Positions 22,766 to 34,788 are shown, numbered from the stretch's first letter. The stretch: 64,000 bases of DNA from Anthoceros angustus (GCA_010909165.1 MU008186.1:434001-498000), one strand, 5' to 3'. A program made the numbers and translations. Notes: generated by a model not told the origin, from the sequence alone.

Positions 22766-24850
22766 ATGGTGGAGCCGAAAATGGCAGATGCGACGAAGGG
22801 GATGGTGAAGGTGGAGCACAAACTTACCGTGAGGGACATGGTGCAGGATGTGGTGAGGATGTTCAGGGAGCAGCCGGAGAAGAAGAAGCCGAAGCACAGA
22901 GATTTTCTGGAGGTGATGGCGTGCTTCCACATTCGAGCCGCGATGCTGGAGCACAAGAGGTTCGGGGAGGACATGAGCGCGGCGGACTATGATGTGCTGC
23001 TTGCTGTGTGCGTGGAGCATCTGATGATGAACAATTGTCCTGCGGAAGAGACGATCCAATTGCAAGTGACAGTGCAAGGAGCGATGTTTGTGGAGACGAA
23101 TCACATGAAGAAAGACACGGAAGCCAAGAAGGCGAGATTGCAAGCGATCTTGGACGAGATAGTGGACACTAAGGTGAGGGACATCAGGAGGAGGTTGGAG
23201 ACGGCGGACCGGCTCTACTTCCTGGTGGTGGACTACATGCTGGAGTCGAGCCGGCAGATGGACGACGTCAAGGAACTGGATCCGCAGACGGAGGCGGAGA
23301 TTTACGCGGCGCTGGAGAGCGTGTTTCCGAAGTCGGGATGTCTGCATTTCATGGAGATTCCGAAGCTTGAGAAGGTGCAGCAGATCGAGGAGATCTCTGA
23401 ACTGGTGCCGGGGATCCGGTGCTTCAACAAGCATCTCGGGAGAGGAGGCGCGGTGACGGAGTACCTGTTTGATCTGTTCGAGCAGGAGACGGACGCGCTT
23501 GCGACGCAGGTGGCTGACACGCTCCGGGACCTGCACGACAGACTGGACGACTACATCACGGCCTTGGACCTGCAGCGCGGCGACCTAGGCATGCACCATG
23601 TGCTCATCATCCGGCTGCGGGACGAGATGGCGTACCATCTTCAGGCTGCGGCCTTCGTGGAGACCTTGGACGGGATGGTGAATTCGCGGTACGAATTGGT
23701 GAACGGGCTCTGGGGAGAGTGCCAGCAGCATCTGAGCCAGCTTCAGGACAGCATCAACTCGCTCAAGATCGTCCCGACCGAGATGGTGTACCCTGCCTTC
23801 ATCGCCGTCGGTCGCATCCACAAGCAGATTTCGGAGGAGCGCAAGACGCTGCATGCACACGCCCGGGCGGGGGCGCATTTGCTCAGTATGACCAACAAGC
23901 CGCCGTTCGTGCTCACTCCAACCACATGGAAGAAGCTCATGCTGAGGATTAAGAACTTCGAGTTCATTCCCTACAAGGTGGAGTTTCATGATGTCCCGGG
24001 GCGGGATGAGGATGCTCCTCCTGCGCCTCAGAAGGCCATGGTGATCAAGGAGGCCAACATCCAGGACGTGCTGCTGCGGGGGACGGAAATCAAGTTCGCA
24101 GGGTACTGTCCGGTGACGCTCACCACGACGGACGGGCTGCTGCTGCACGGCAACCCGGACATGGGCTTGGTGCAGGTGGATGACGTGCTAGTGGCATGCT
24201 ACGATGAGGATGCGTTCTCCGGCTTTTACAAGGGATTCGGGAACTACATGAAGGAGGCTTACCGGCTGGTGAAGAGGATGCCGCAGCTGGTACACATTCT
24301 GGGGTTGCAGGCCACGCCGCCCTTCACGAGCCTTTCCATCCCTGAGATTTTGCAGACCCTGACGGAGCCCCTCCCGAGCGAGTTCGGCACGCAGACGGAT
24401 GTGCACATGTACGAGGAGCATAGGTGGGATGAGGAGACGCTGCATCTGCGCAAGCTGCAGCTGGCCAGCAAGCTCACGCACGGGACGCAGACGGAGGCGA
24501 GCCATTTCAGGCGGGACAGTGAGACGCAGATGTGGCTGCCTAAGGAGAAGTGGACTCAGGGAGGGAAGTCCAGGGGCACTTCCATGTTCAGGAGGGTGAG
24601 GTTTATGCAGAACCTTATCGGGCAGCCCAAGCAGAAGTTCTACATGGTGAACATCACCTACGAGCTTGGAGACACACCCAAGTTGTCGCTCCACAAAGGC
24701 CTCTCATCTTACTCCAAGAAGGGGACCAGGCCCGCGGGTCCTGAGAGGAGCGGCCAGGCATTCTCCTTCAAGCACGGTCACTACCCGCATTGGTATCAGC
24801 CTGTCTTTCACCCTGTCAAGGAACATAGAGCATCCAACGCTTTCTTCTGA
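22766..24850 (+). CDS. CFAP206: CFAP206 (FAP206) homologue, axonemal radial-spoke adaptor
   Basis: One intronless frame of 694 aa from the ATG at 22766; the frame is open upstream only from non-ATG codons. CFAP206/FAP206 docks radial spoke 2 and dynein c on axonemal doublets. Matching blocks: ALESVFPKSGCLHFM then ELVPGIRCFNKHLGRGG, which line up with the animal ALQSVFP... and IVTGIRLFN..CGKGG; MVYPAFIAVGRIHKQ; and a C-terminal series of TQTD/TQTE motifs followed by SHFRRDSETQ, like the VQTDLSHLRRE tail of animal CFAP206. Human CFAP206 is 622 aa, so the length fits. The C-terminal tail is somewhat longer. The coding sequence is GC-rich and shows no stop or frameshift. Like SSNA1, it is expected only in plants with flagellated sperm. 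Confidence 0.9.
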   Translation: MVEPKMADATKGMVKVEHKLTVRDMVQDVVRMFREQPEKKKPKHRDFLEVMACFHIRAAMLEHKRFGEDMSAADYDVLLAVCVEHLMMNNCPAEETIQLQVTVQGAMFVETNHMKKDTEAKKARLQAILDEIVDTKVRDIRRRLETADRLYFLVVDYMLESSRQMDDVKELDPQTEAEIYAALESVFPKSGCLHFMEIPKLEKVQQIEEISELVPGIRCFNKHLGRGGAVTEYLFDLFEQETDALATQVADTLRDLHDRLDDYITALDLQRGDLGMHHVLIIRLRDEMAYHLQAAAFVETLDGMVNSRYELVNGLWGECQQHLSQLQDSINSLKIVPTEMVYPAFIAVGRIHKQISEERKTLHAHARAGAHLLSMTNKPPFVLTPTTWKKLMLRIKNFEFIPYKVEFHDVPGRDEDAPPAPQKAMVIKEANIQDVLLRGTEIKFAGYCPVTLTTTDGLLLHGNPDMGLVQVDDVLVACYDEDAFSGFYKGFGNYMKEAYRLVKRMPQLVHILGLQATPPFTSLSIPEILQTLTEPLPSEFGTQTDVHMYEEHRWDEETLHLRKLQLASKLTHGTQTEASHFRRDSETQMWLPKEKWTQGGKSRGTSMFRRVRFMQNLIGQPKQKFYMVNITYELGDTPKLSLHKGLSSYSKKGTRPAGPERSGQAFSFKHGHYPHWYQPVFHPVKEHRASNAFF

Positions 24851-24952
24851 CAGCCTGCCAAGCCTCGTGTGTACAAGCATCAAACACAGGAAGCACCTGA
24901 TGCAGCATGAAGTCACTTGTCGGCACAAGCCTGAGCACATTTCATTCGCCAT

Positions 24953-27591
24953 CTATAATTTGCCATAATCGTTCAGGCATGAAAGAATGATGAATAAAGC
25001 CCACAGGGAGAAGAAGTAGAAGGACGATGCCCAAGCCCATCCTCGGGGTCCACCGAGTTCCCCTCCGAGGCATATTCTCCGGACGTTGAGAACTACCAGG
25101 CACAGGGTGAAGCATACGAAGTAGACGACCACCGAAAAGCTAACTCCATTTGACGGCGTCCGGAAGTTTTTGTGGTGAGCAATCTGACTGTGGAACACCT
25201 GAATCAACCAAGGTATCCCCATACCCAGATAGATGTTGATAGAGTTGCTGCAACGGGCGGGTCACTGGAATCAAGTAGCGAAGGTGGAGCTTACACCTGG
25301 CGAGAGTAAGGGACAAGTATAGATAAGCCTCAGATGCACACCTGGCATTGATATTGGCGACCGCAGAATCGGCTGTGGCTGAGTCTTCAACAGCAATTTT
25401 GCAGGCTACAAGGTCAGGCCAGCTCGTTCCTGCTGCAAGGACAGTGATGGCAAGGACAAACGAGCTGATACCTGGAGCGACATCAGGATCATCATCAGGA
25501 TGAACACTCACACAGCAGCAAGACAGAAGCACATGACACTAGGGGCAATGTGAGCTTCACCTGTTACACAACCAAGGACATGTACCACTTTGATCACCAC
25601 AACCGAGAGCCCAATGATGCAGAAAATAGCACACACAAACGTGACCCAGCCATGGGCCAAATTCGGTGGTGGATTGCAAGCAAATAGTACTTTCCACGGT
25701 ATGGAGACGTAGTGCATCAACCTATATCGTCGGGACGAGCCCTTGTTGACAGTGCCATTGTCAGCACCGTTCACCTGTGGAAATTGGAAGGGTGAACATC
25801 CAAAAACTATTCATGGGAAGGAGAATACCGGAAGTGACAGCTATGGCCTCGAGAATTCACCTTTACAGCGTCACTAAACTGGTGTCCCCACATCTTCCAA
25901 ATATCCCCCCATGTATGGGACTCGTCCTCCCTACCGTTTGCGGCTGCTTGTATTGCATACGCGGGTGAATTCACCATGCCGTCTACCTGACCGGACTCTC
26001 CTGTCCACACCACAAACATTGGATCAACACACCAAACAGAAGACGTACACGTTTTAAGTTGACTTAAGACAGGCATGCGAGAAATATCTCAAGAACACAT
26101 CGTTAAGCCAGCATGTTACCAATAGCAGTAGCATCAAGTGCAACAAGCATAGGTGACACGAACCAAAACCAGCTGCCAAGAGAACACACACCAAATCTGA
26201 GCGTAGATACACACTGCCAATTTCACGTACCAGTGTATGATAAGCGCTGGAAAGGGGTCTTATGATCAACTCCCATCAAGTCACTTTGGCCAAGCCAGCC
26301 CGGCTTTTTCTGCTCCAGCCTATAAGTTCCAGTGAAAGTTCTGGTCAGGGAGATGAGCGAGCAACTGGTGAGGACTGCTGGAATGAGAACCAGCACAAGA
26401 AAGATGGACTTACTCGGTTGCTGGCTGAAATGGTGAGGCTCCTGGGCTCCTGGTCTCGTGTCCAGACTCAAGTCTTGAAAGCTCAGACGACATTTGTGTG
26501 GATGATCCATTCAATTGGTCTGACTTAAAAGGCATCGCAATATAAGGCCAACCCTTGTTTTGCGCATATGCATGTAGCATCAGAACTGGAAATTGCAACA
26601 CGGTGAAGATTGCCTCCCACACAGTGACAGACCCTTTGGATGAGAACTGAACAATGAGGACATCGTGAATAAGTCCACCGCACAGTAAGAAAAGACACAT
26701 AATCTTGAGGAACATATTCCAAAGAAGAAAACCTAGATGATTGCAGAGCTGCCAAACTACGATACCTGGAGAATAATCAGAAGCCAAATGTAAGCCCAAA
26801 TGGACCAGAGTAGCTCCACCAGGTGCACACCAAAGTCAGCAATCTTCTTCACGGTACCATTCTTAGGCACAAGTACAATGACAGCATAAATTGGGAAAAC
26901 ATTGAATGCTGCCGACCCTACGATTGTCCCAGGTCCTACGCCTGCAGCAGCAGATTTACAGTTAGGTGATGTCATCCTAGCATGAGCAAAGTCACATATA
27001 GACAAGAACACGCATGGCAGACATGCCACAACGACAGACAACACAGCAAGTCCTTCTACTTTTCATTGGCACCTCATGGAGTCAGACCTTACCCCCACCG
27101 TCAGTCTTTCCAAGCTGTTGAAAGGCATCAATAATTGAGATTGCAATTGGAGGAGCGCTAGTCCCGAGAGCTAGGAGAGTGATATCTGCAATTGCAGGGT
27201 TCCAAATCTTTTCTCGGATGATCTGTGTAACATTCGTCACAGGATCTGTTCGCCTCACTAGCCGAGTTTGTCTCACAATGGTCTCGAGGGCTCTCATGAA
27301 GACTGTGGTTATCACAGCCATTCCCACAAAGCAATAAAGAAGAATGAGAGAATACAGAAACGCTCGACCTTGATAACCCCATGTTTTCTCTGCCGAAAAC
27401 AAGACGAAGCGAGAGCAGTTGCCCTTCGAGCCAAAGATCGTTGCGTTGTCGTGTTCCGTCACCAGCTCAAGATAACTATGATTCATAATATCGGCATAAT
27501 GGCTCGTTCCACTCCAAGACAGAAGTCCCCGTGAAATGCCTGAGCTGGACTCTGGGTGACCAAAACCTGAAAGGCAGGATTTTATGAACAT
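24953..27591 (-). CDS. MHX: MHX/NCX-type cation exchanger
   Basis: Eight minus-strand exons join in frame to 598 aa: 27591-27093, 26941-26766, 26646-26414, 26340-26231, 26000-25861, 25774-25561, 25471-25342, 25247-24953. It belongs to the Na/Ca exchanger superfamily and resembles Arabidopsis MHX, a vacuolar Mg/Zn-proton exchanger of 539 aa. The alpha-1 repeat shows [20 protein letters not shown] and [12 protein letters not shown]; the alpha-2 repeat shows [20 protein letters not shown], then [10 protein letters not shown] and [15 protein letters not shown] across the last intron. Several membrane helices are visible on both sides and a long soluble loop lies between them. The ATG at 27591 is used here, but a good acceptor (TTTCAG) lies just inside, so an upstream first exon is possible; 27483 is another ATG. 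The transported ion cannot be decided from sequence. It is convergent with CFAP206, 102 bp apart. Confidence 0.88.
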
Positions 27592-28520
27592 AGATCGCTA
27601 AAGAGAAAGCTCCTGGTCCAAACGGCATCATCCACTACGTGCATCCATGCTTAAAAGGCTCAACGTTTCTTCTAAACGGTTGAATGGAAGAGCATGAAAC
27701 ACGTGTACGGACCATCCTATGACCAAAGTAGGGATTCTGCAGGACCAGAACAAGCCCATTCAAATCTAAAAAATGAAGACCATAGTCCTTACCTTCCATT
27801 CCAGTGCCCTCAAGCTCTCAACAGCCATAAAGCCTTCTCCCTAAAATATCCCTCGTCTCATTTCGCCGGGCGCTTCCAAGCTTCCGAGTTTCTGGCAATT
27901 GGAGTGGAAAATATGCAGAAACTGGCCGGCCAGCTCCGCAACTGACTTTCTTAAGATCGTGAGCTGCAATGCGGACCTGCCAACACGAAAGAGAGCCCCA
28001 GCTGAGATCTCCTGCACCGTGCACATAAAACAGCACTCATTCCTCAATTCGACGCCAATTCTGCACGTACTGCAATTCAGCGCTGGTAGGCGAGGGCAGG
28101 ACACTAATAGTGCACGGATCTGTTGCAAAGCGCAGAGCTCCCAGCAGATTCACCTACAGCTCTCCGAGCACCGATTCCAGACAAGACGGAATGTGAGACA
28201 GATCTAAGTCCCAAGCTTGCATTGGGTAAACGCGTCGCCTGTGACTTTCGCGTGAAGAATGTATTCCGGCGTCGTAACGAAACGACCGCGAGAAGCGGCG
28301 GAGATGGACAGGAAAGAGCACTTTCGACCCCAAAATCATTTGCGGGAAGAGTTGGTGGAACACGGCAACAGGTGGTTGGTTCCACGATGTTAGTGTTTCC
28401 CTCTCTCAACTACATAATAGGATAATAGTTCGTCTAAACATTATGGCACACACCATAGACGGGAAAGAATAACGCTGGTGGTGAAATAAGATAGAAAGAT
28501 AAAAAAATTAATTAGTAACT
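27592..28520. other. Upstream flank of the exchanger gene
   Basis: No recognised gene. It probably holds the promoter, and perhaps a first exon, of the exchanger gene. Frames at 27,694-28,425 occur on both strands with no family resemblance. Confidence 0.35.
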
Positions 28521-28525
28521 CTTCT

Positions 28526-28694
28526 GTTGAGAAATGCATGTGCTGCATATATAAGGGCTAGAGCAAGAGGTTATTATTGGTTAGTTTATTGTGCACTGCA
28601 AGCCTTGTGTTCAGAAAACTGTGGAGAGCTTAGCTAGTTGAGAAATGCATGTGCTGCATATATAAGGCCTAGAGCAAGAGGTTATTATTGGTTA
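28526..28694. repeat. 58-bp direct repeat at a 111-bp period
   Basis: Two near-identical 58-bp copies start at 28,526 and 28,637, beginning GTTGAGAAATGCATGTGCTG and ending GGTTATTATTGGTTA, with a single mismatch in the middle. The second copy runs directly into the Copia fragment. Such a repeat may mark a duplicated insertion edge. Confidence 0.85.
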
Positions 28695-28697
28695 ATT

Positions 28698-28931
28698 CCC
28701 TTGGCCAAGAACCCTGTATTCCACTCACGCACAAAACATGTGGAGGTGGAGTATCACTACATAAGAGATTTAGTGAAGGCAGGAACGATTGCTTTCGAAT
28801 ATGTGGCAACACAAAACAACCCAGCAGATATGTTGACGAAAGCTCTTCCAAGGGAGCTGCATAACAAACATGTCCAAAGTCTTAGCATGAGGAAGTCAGA
28901 GGACTTCCTCAGCCGCACTAAGAAGCCCTAG
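28698..28931 (+). pseudogene. Copia RNase H fragment
   Basis: Sequence typical of the C-terminal RNase H domain of plant Ty1/Copia polyproteins: AKNPVFHSRTKHVEVEYHYI, then NNPADMLTKALP. Only this end of the polyprotein is present. The sequence before 28,698 is unrelated, so the fragment was truncated at its 5' side. It ends at a stop at 28,931. Confidence 0.88.
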
Positions 28932-30055
28932 CTGGCTAGTGGCTAAAGTGGCCGGAGTAGTCAGACTGTATCCTGTAGAGGAGAGTAGCTCGGAGTCAAT
29001 CTCCTTAAGGTCTGGAGACGAGAGGTCATATAGCTCTCGGAATCAGGCTCAGTTGGTGAAGAAAAGCTTTCGTTCGAGCGAGGAAATTGTTTTTCTTTCT
29101 CTTTTCATAAGACATTCTCTCCTTGGACTCAAGCTCGTCTTTCTCTTCTAGCCTGATGATGGACCCTGTGGACAACCAGTGGGAGCAATTTAGCAAAGAT
29201 AGACAAGGGCATATGCACAGACACTTACTATAGAAGCTCACGACGTGCCCCTTATACGTCCTGCAGCAGTGAACTACGTGGCGCTTCATCAGAAGCCTGT
29301 TGGTGTCATGGCACCTGTACCAGACAGGCGTGCCTGGGTACCTCACCGTTCCACAGCTCACAATCTGTGTTTCTTCATACTCGTTTGCAGGCTCTGGGAA
29401 CTTGAAAGGGATTGGAGGCGAGGACTCTTCGTCAGAATAGGCAAAATCATGAGTAACGAACCTTTTGCTAGCAGCAGCAGCAGCTTTGGCTGCGTCCTTA
29501 TCTTGCTCGGCAACAAGTGCCTGTCTTGAAGGACCGTCCATGTTGGCAGTTTGTGCCTCCTTTCTCGCCCTAAGGACGGCGTTGGTCGTTCCCCTAGGGC
29601 ATCCGCGTGTCCTAGGAGCCTGCGAGCTTTCAGCAGCAGCCGCAGCAGCAGCCGCAGCAGCAGCCAACACAGGACGTGAGGCAGTTGTCCTAGTCTAGGA
29701 CACTGCTCTTCTCGCAAAACGACCGAGGTGGTCCCTGTGGTGCTGGCGCTTGGGCAGCTGGCTCTCTGAAGAAGACGACATAGTGAAGGTGAGCTTACGC
29801 TCAAAGACCTCCCTCAGTATAAGAGACAGCAGAAAGACTAAGGTCAGGAGCATAGCACACCTGACCGATAATGGTCTCCTGCTAGCCTGGCTTGTTAAAT
29901 AGTGGTAGGTATCGCCATGGGGCGTGGGCGGTAGCGAGCGCACTTACGATTAGAATCGATAAGCATTGCGGTGAAGAAAGTTAGAATCAGTAAGCATTGC
30001 AGCTGGACGAAGAAAGGACTGAAGCACACTCTCACCAATGATCAACAAGTGGGAG
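28932..30055. other. Transposon-like remnants with an alanine tract
   Basis: On the minus strand, 29,960-29,026 reads MSSSSESQLPKRQ..., a stop, then an alanine run coded by GCA/GCT repeats and RYPGTPVWYRCHDTNRLLM-like sequence. I do not recognise the family. One in-frame stop near 29,697 splits it. It is probably a remnant of a mobile element rather than a host gene. Confidence 0.4.
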
Positions 30056-30395
30056 TGTTGAAGTGAATGAGTGCTAATCATTTACGGTATATTGGATAAT
30101 ATCTACTTAGGATAGAATACCAATAGTCATACCTTTTCATTAGGGTTGTGTCCCTAGGTTGAATAGACGTATCTTTCGGTTTTAAGTTAAGTTTGTCTTT
30201 TCATGTTTAATTAATTAACTCTTTCTTTCTTGATTGATACAATGTAATTATTCATTTATATATTTAATTGATCTATATAGTCCTATTTAAATTGTTACTT
30301 CACGTATGTGGTAGAGTATACGATGACATCGGATTCCAGATTGATATGCAAATAGAACCCTCTTCAGCAAGCACCTTCATTCTGATTTTTTAACA
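30056..30395 (+). repeat. Possible Copia LTR remnant
   Basis: A 340-bp AT-rich stretch begins TGTTGAAGTG directly after a purine run (AAGTGGGAG) and ends TTTTTTAACA, the usual TGTTG...AACA termini of plant Copia LTRs. No partner LTR and no flanking duplication were found in the window, so it is at most a 3' LTR of a truncated element. Confidence 0.4.
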
Positions 30396-32567
30396 GTCGC
30401 CCACATGGTTGTCACCAGCGACCGAATGCCGCAAGCCCTTGTCACAAGGTCCTGTTTCCTTTTGCATTCCACTACATTAGTCCAGGGTGGGGCAGCGCGA
30501 AGTCCTTCAAAGCAAATGACCGCCCTCTATGGGAACACAAAGGCCTTGTAATTCATGCACAATATTTCAATACCATACAAGTTAACCAAATCATGAGCTG
30601 TTGCTTTAAAACATTTTTATACATATGGAGTAAGTGGGATTAGTTCCCTTCATCATCAAAACCAGGGCCCCGAACCTAAAAGTATTGTTATGCTCCACAT
30701 TTTGGCGGGTACCTGAACATGCCCATATATTCTTCAAGAACGAAGCTGCACATAGTACAGTACGAGTGAATGAAAGTAGCTTCATAGGTTTTTTCGAAAA
30801 TGGGTGCAATCGTGGCATGAGAGAAGAATTTTAAAATACGCATCCATAAAAAGGACGCTGGCCGGCCGGCGCCCATCTGCTAAGGTATGGTTCAATAGAA
30901 GGACTAAGTGGGCATGATGTATGGTTCGATTCACATGTCCTTATTTTGGCCAACATAGTTAAGAATTTGTAGTTTTAAACCTAAATTCATAGCAAATATC
31001 TTTCAATCGTTGATTGAGAGTTTGAAATTACTCGTAATATTCTATTAATGGTCTCAAATTATAAAAGAATCAAAATGGTGAAGACAGCTACGGCTCAATC
31101 AACTCATTAAAGGCTGCGACCATTGTATTACGGAGGTCATAGCTCCTAGACATGTGTTTCAGTCCTAGACACCATTTTTGCGATCGATCAAGACTATACA
31201 TTGTGATTTGACATGTGAAAGATGTCATATTTTTGCTCATTCAATTTGAAACATACATTCAAATGGTTAAGGGAATGGGTTACTTGTTTGATTAAAAAGG
31301 CAATGATTCAAATCCGTGAAAGCTAAAACCTAGGCAGATGTGACCATCCTCGTAAACCAAAACGGCAAAGAAATGATGTATAGGCTACGACCACAGCTGC
31401 CACACGCTTACGCAAGTGCTTGGTGAGGCAGGAGTTGGGGAGAACGAAGATGCCAAGTCCATGGGTAAGAACAATGGTTTTGATGACCCAGAAGTGGAGC
31501 GCATGTGGAACTTAGAAGTGGTCATACATACAGTGTTGACTCAAGGCCCGGATGAGTCACAGATTGGTCCCCATGAGGTACCATTCCCGGTGTAGCCGCT
31601 TGCATGTGCTCTTTTGAAGTTTACCGTTTTTGTCCCAGTCGTTGTGGATGCCACCATGACGGCGTTCACACACAACCTTCGGTTTTGTTTCTTTCCAAAG
31701 TATATCCATGTTTAGTTTTGATATGAACTTATTGAATGGTGTCCATGAACACAACTCTATCATGTCGATGGAAAGAATGCAGACTTTCTGTTTGTGGACG
31801 GAATAAAGAGGCTAATGTCATTTTGAAGACCTAGGGTTTAAATCCTCTTTTAAGGACTGTGTCAATTTCGTGAAGGGGATCTTTCATAATTATGGTGTTG
31901 GTGGAACAAATGCGTAATTTAGCAATGGTGTTGGATTTAGTATCCGCTCAGGCACCGGATGAGTTACAACATAGCCCGCATCATATTCCTCCATTCTAAA
32001 GTAGACAGACTCAAAACATTGGATTGACGGTGAAAGGTCCATTTTTTTTGTGGTATAGAAAGTCCACCAGTAGTTCCCCACAATGTAGTACAAGGCTTGA
32101 GTGTTGTGATAGACCTATCAGGGCGCCGGCTGGCTAGCACCCCGATGGGTCATTATAGTGGAGGCAACTGGTATTGGTGTGTAAGTATATGTACCCCAGG
32201 AATGGGGGTGATGTTTTGAACCTGACGTAAAAAGGCTATTTTCGGACTGGGCAATGTTTGGTCAAGAGTCCGACCCCAAAAGAAGAGGGTTTGTATATTC
32301 CCCCTTGCAAAATTATCGTGTTATTGTCATTTGCTTGTACACTTGACCGGTTAACTTGATTTTTTGACATCCCGTTCCGCTCTTCATGGTACAAAATAAA
32401 CTATTTACATCATGAGGTTACGGTGCTTCACGATGGTAAACTCTTCATAATATCCCCATTTAGAGGGGCATTGCCGCAAGCTTGTCACTCCACGCCCGTT
32501 CACGCCTGTCATCTGCACAAGTTGCCTTTGCACAAGGTCTTCACAAGGCAATTGAGCTCGCCACACC
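30396..32567. other. No gene recognised
   Basis: AT-rich, with only short frames on both strands and no recognised family. It may include the left terminus of the Harbinger element, but I could not find a terminal inverted repeat. Confidence 0.4.
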
Positions 32568-33955
32568 ATGGAGGGGCATGAGAGTGAGATGGCTTCACAA
32601 GTACCTACAGTGATGGCCTTGGATAACCGTGAGGATACAAATGCAGCAATGCTGCAGGTACCTCCAATGATAGCTAGGGACAACAATGAGGACACAAATC
32701 TAGCAATGTCAGATGACGGACGTCGGGAGAAAATTTTACTTGCTTTGGGTGTGTTGTGTGCTCTTGAAATTTGTTCATCGTCTCTCCGGACATTCATAAA
32801 TGCCGCAGCAATGGCTTTGCCTCACGAAGTGTTTAAGTCCAGGGGGAGAAAAAAGAAATGACGATCAACATGGTGTGTGAAACGAAACCAAGGGTTTATG
32901 GATCAATCACTTCTCGGGTATTACACAGATGAGATGTTCAGGGAGCGTTGTCGAGTAAATTCCAGTTCTGTGCGCTGAAATTGGCCCTTTGGTGTTCAGG
33001 CAAGACACTACATTTCGGAGAGCCATTCTTGTGGATGCAAGAGTTGCGATGGCCCTCAGGAGGTTGGGCATCGGAGACACTCTTCAAACTCTTAGCAACT
33101 GCTATGGATACAGCACAACTGCAGTTTGTAATGCTGCTTTGGAATTCTGCAGAGCCCTAGTTTCCAAATTGCACAATACCTACATCATGTGGCATGGAAA
33201 GAGCAAAATGGCTGCAAGCATATGCACTAGAGTTCCTTGAATTGCAAGGTATCCCGTGGTTGGAGCCGTCAATGGGAGTCACATCCCCATTATTGCTCCT
33301 CGCAGAAAGAAGGGGGATTACTAGAACAGAAAATGGTTCTACTCTCAACTTCTTTAGTTAACCGTGGCTGCAAATTGTCTCGAGTGGGATTACGACTATG
33401 GATGGGCAGGCAGTTTCAATGATTGGAACCTGTTCACTAGATCTGAGCTTGGACAAAAAATGTGATGTAGGCAAGCTGGGACATTATTGTTTAGTCAGAG
33501 ACGTAGGCTACTGGCCTAGGCTCTACATGTTGACTCCTTATAGAGGGTCTAAGGACGGACGAACACTAGAGCAGGAACAGTGGAACTTTGTTCAAAGTTC
33601 CACCAGGATGGCTGCAGAAAGAGCATTTGGAATCTTGAAAGTGAGGTGGAGGTGTCTGCTTAAAAGATTGGACATGGAGCTGCAGAACATCCCTGTTGTC
33701 GTTCGGGCATGTTTAATTCTACACAACATGTGCGTCATCCATAAGGATGCATTCGATCAAGCTTGGCTAGAAGAGGCAGCATATTCATGTGTTCATGACA
33801 TGGATGATGACGAGGAGGCCACAAAAGCAGCTCGAGAAACTCTATATGAATTGAATATGGTGCGTCATGGTAGGGAGAATGTTCATAGGGTTCAATCTGC
33901 ACACGGAGAGGAACATGAAGAGAAGTTGAGATGCCTGGATATGAAGCAGGAGTGA
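32568..33955 (+). pseudogene. PIF/Harbinger transposase, broken
   Basis: Pieces of a PIF/Harbinger DDE transposase in changing frames. The N-terminal part is at 32,568-32,861. Near 33,005-33,170 comes a helical block RRAILVDARVAMALRRLGIG with TTAVCNAALEFCRALV. Then VNGSHIPIIAPRRKKGDY occurs, where the first catalytic Asp of the family is Asn and a TAG stop follows. At 33,398-33,955 comes DYGWAGSFNDWNLF (second Asp present) and MAAERAFGILKVRWRCLLKR (catalytic Glu present). The frameshifts, the stop and the Asp-to-Asn change make it inactive. It pairs with the minus-strand Myb-like ORF beyond it, the usual two-gene layout of these elements. Confidence 0.85.
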
Positions 33956-34783
33956 AGCGATTTCAGAACATAGCTAGAGCTCTGTATGAAACCAGACCCA
34001 GAAGAATATTAGGCTAGTTTTTTTGGAAGACATAGATTTAGAGTCTTGTGATGAAGAATTGTGATTAGCACTCAATCCGCTTGTGTACCTCAAGAGAGCC
34101 TGTTCTATATGAGGCTGATTTTTAAATCTTGTAAGGCAGAAGTAAAACTAAGGCTGATTTTTCAATCCTGTGGACAGAGTGGCCACTAAACTCTCTAACA
34201 ATGCCACTTTCTTTTCCTCCAGGGCTTCCAATTTCTGGGACATGGAACTCAAGAGACTGATAGCATCAAATGCATTATCTTGACCAATCCTCCTCTTTTT
34301 GACCATGTCTTCATTGTTGACTCCGCTCATTGAAGAACTGTCCACACTCGACCTCTTGTGTGAAGAGGCATGAGCCTCACACACAACGTGAGCACGGTTA
34401 TGCATGTAGAGGTCAACAATGTCAAACCATGCACATTTTTCAGACCTGTCGTTGCCTGATATCGCATTGTGAGCCTTGTCCACCTTATAGTCCTTATAAA
34501 TCAATTTCTACTTCTGCCTATAGGCCTCTGAATTCTTGTCGAAATCATGGCAAGTTGTAGCTATTGCTGCAGCCACCTTGCTCCAAATATCAATTCCTGT
34601 AGGGGCCGAAAAGACTATAAGACCAAAAGTTGAATTTTATGGCTGTGTGCGCTTGAGCTGTAGCAAAAGCTAAGATACCTTGTTTTGGTGACTTGTCAAA
34701 TTCGGCCTACATCCCACCTTGTACATGGATGAGATTGATCACATGGTGCTCTTTCCATGCATCTGCCCTCTTACCACTTGTCG

Positions 34784-34788
34784 AAGGT
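34784..34788. repeat. Target-site duplication, left copy
   Basis: AAGGT directly before the first LTR. The identical five bases follow the second LTR at 51,477-51,481. Confidence 0.9.

Noticed and set aside
22703-24694. Long minus-strand frames opposite CFAP206
   Set aside because: They are His/Leu/Arg-rich shadows of the GC-rich plus-strand gene.
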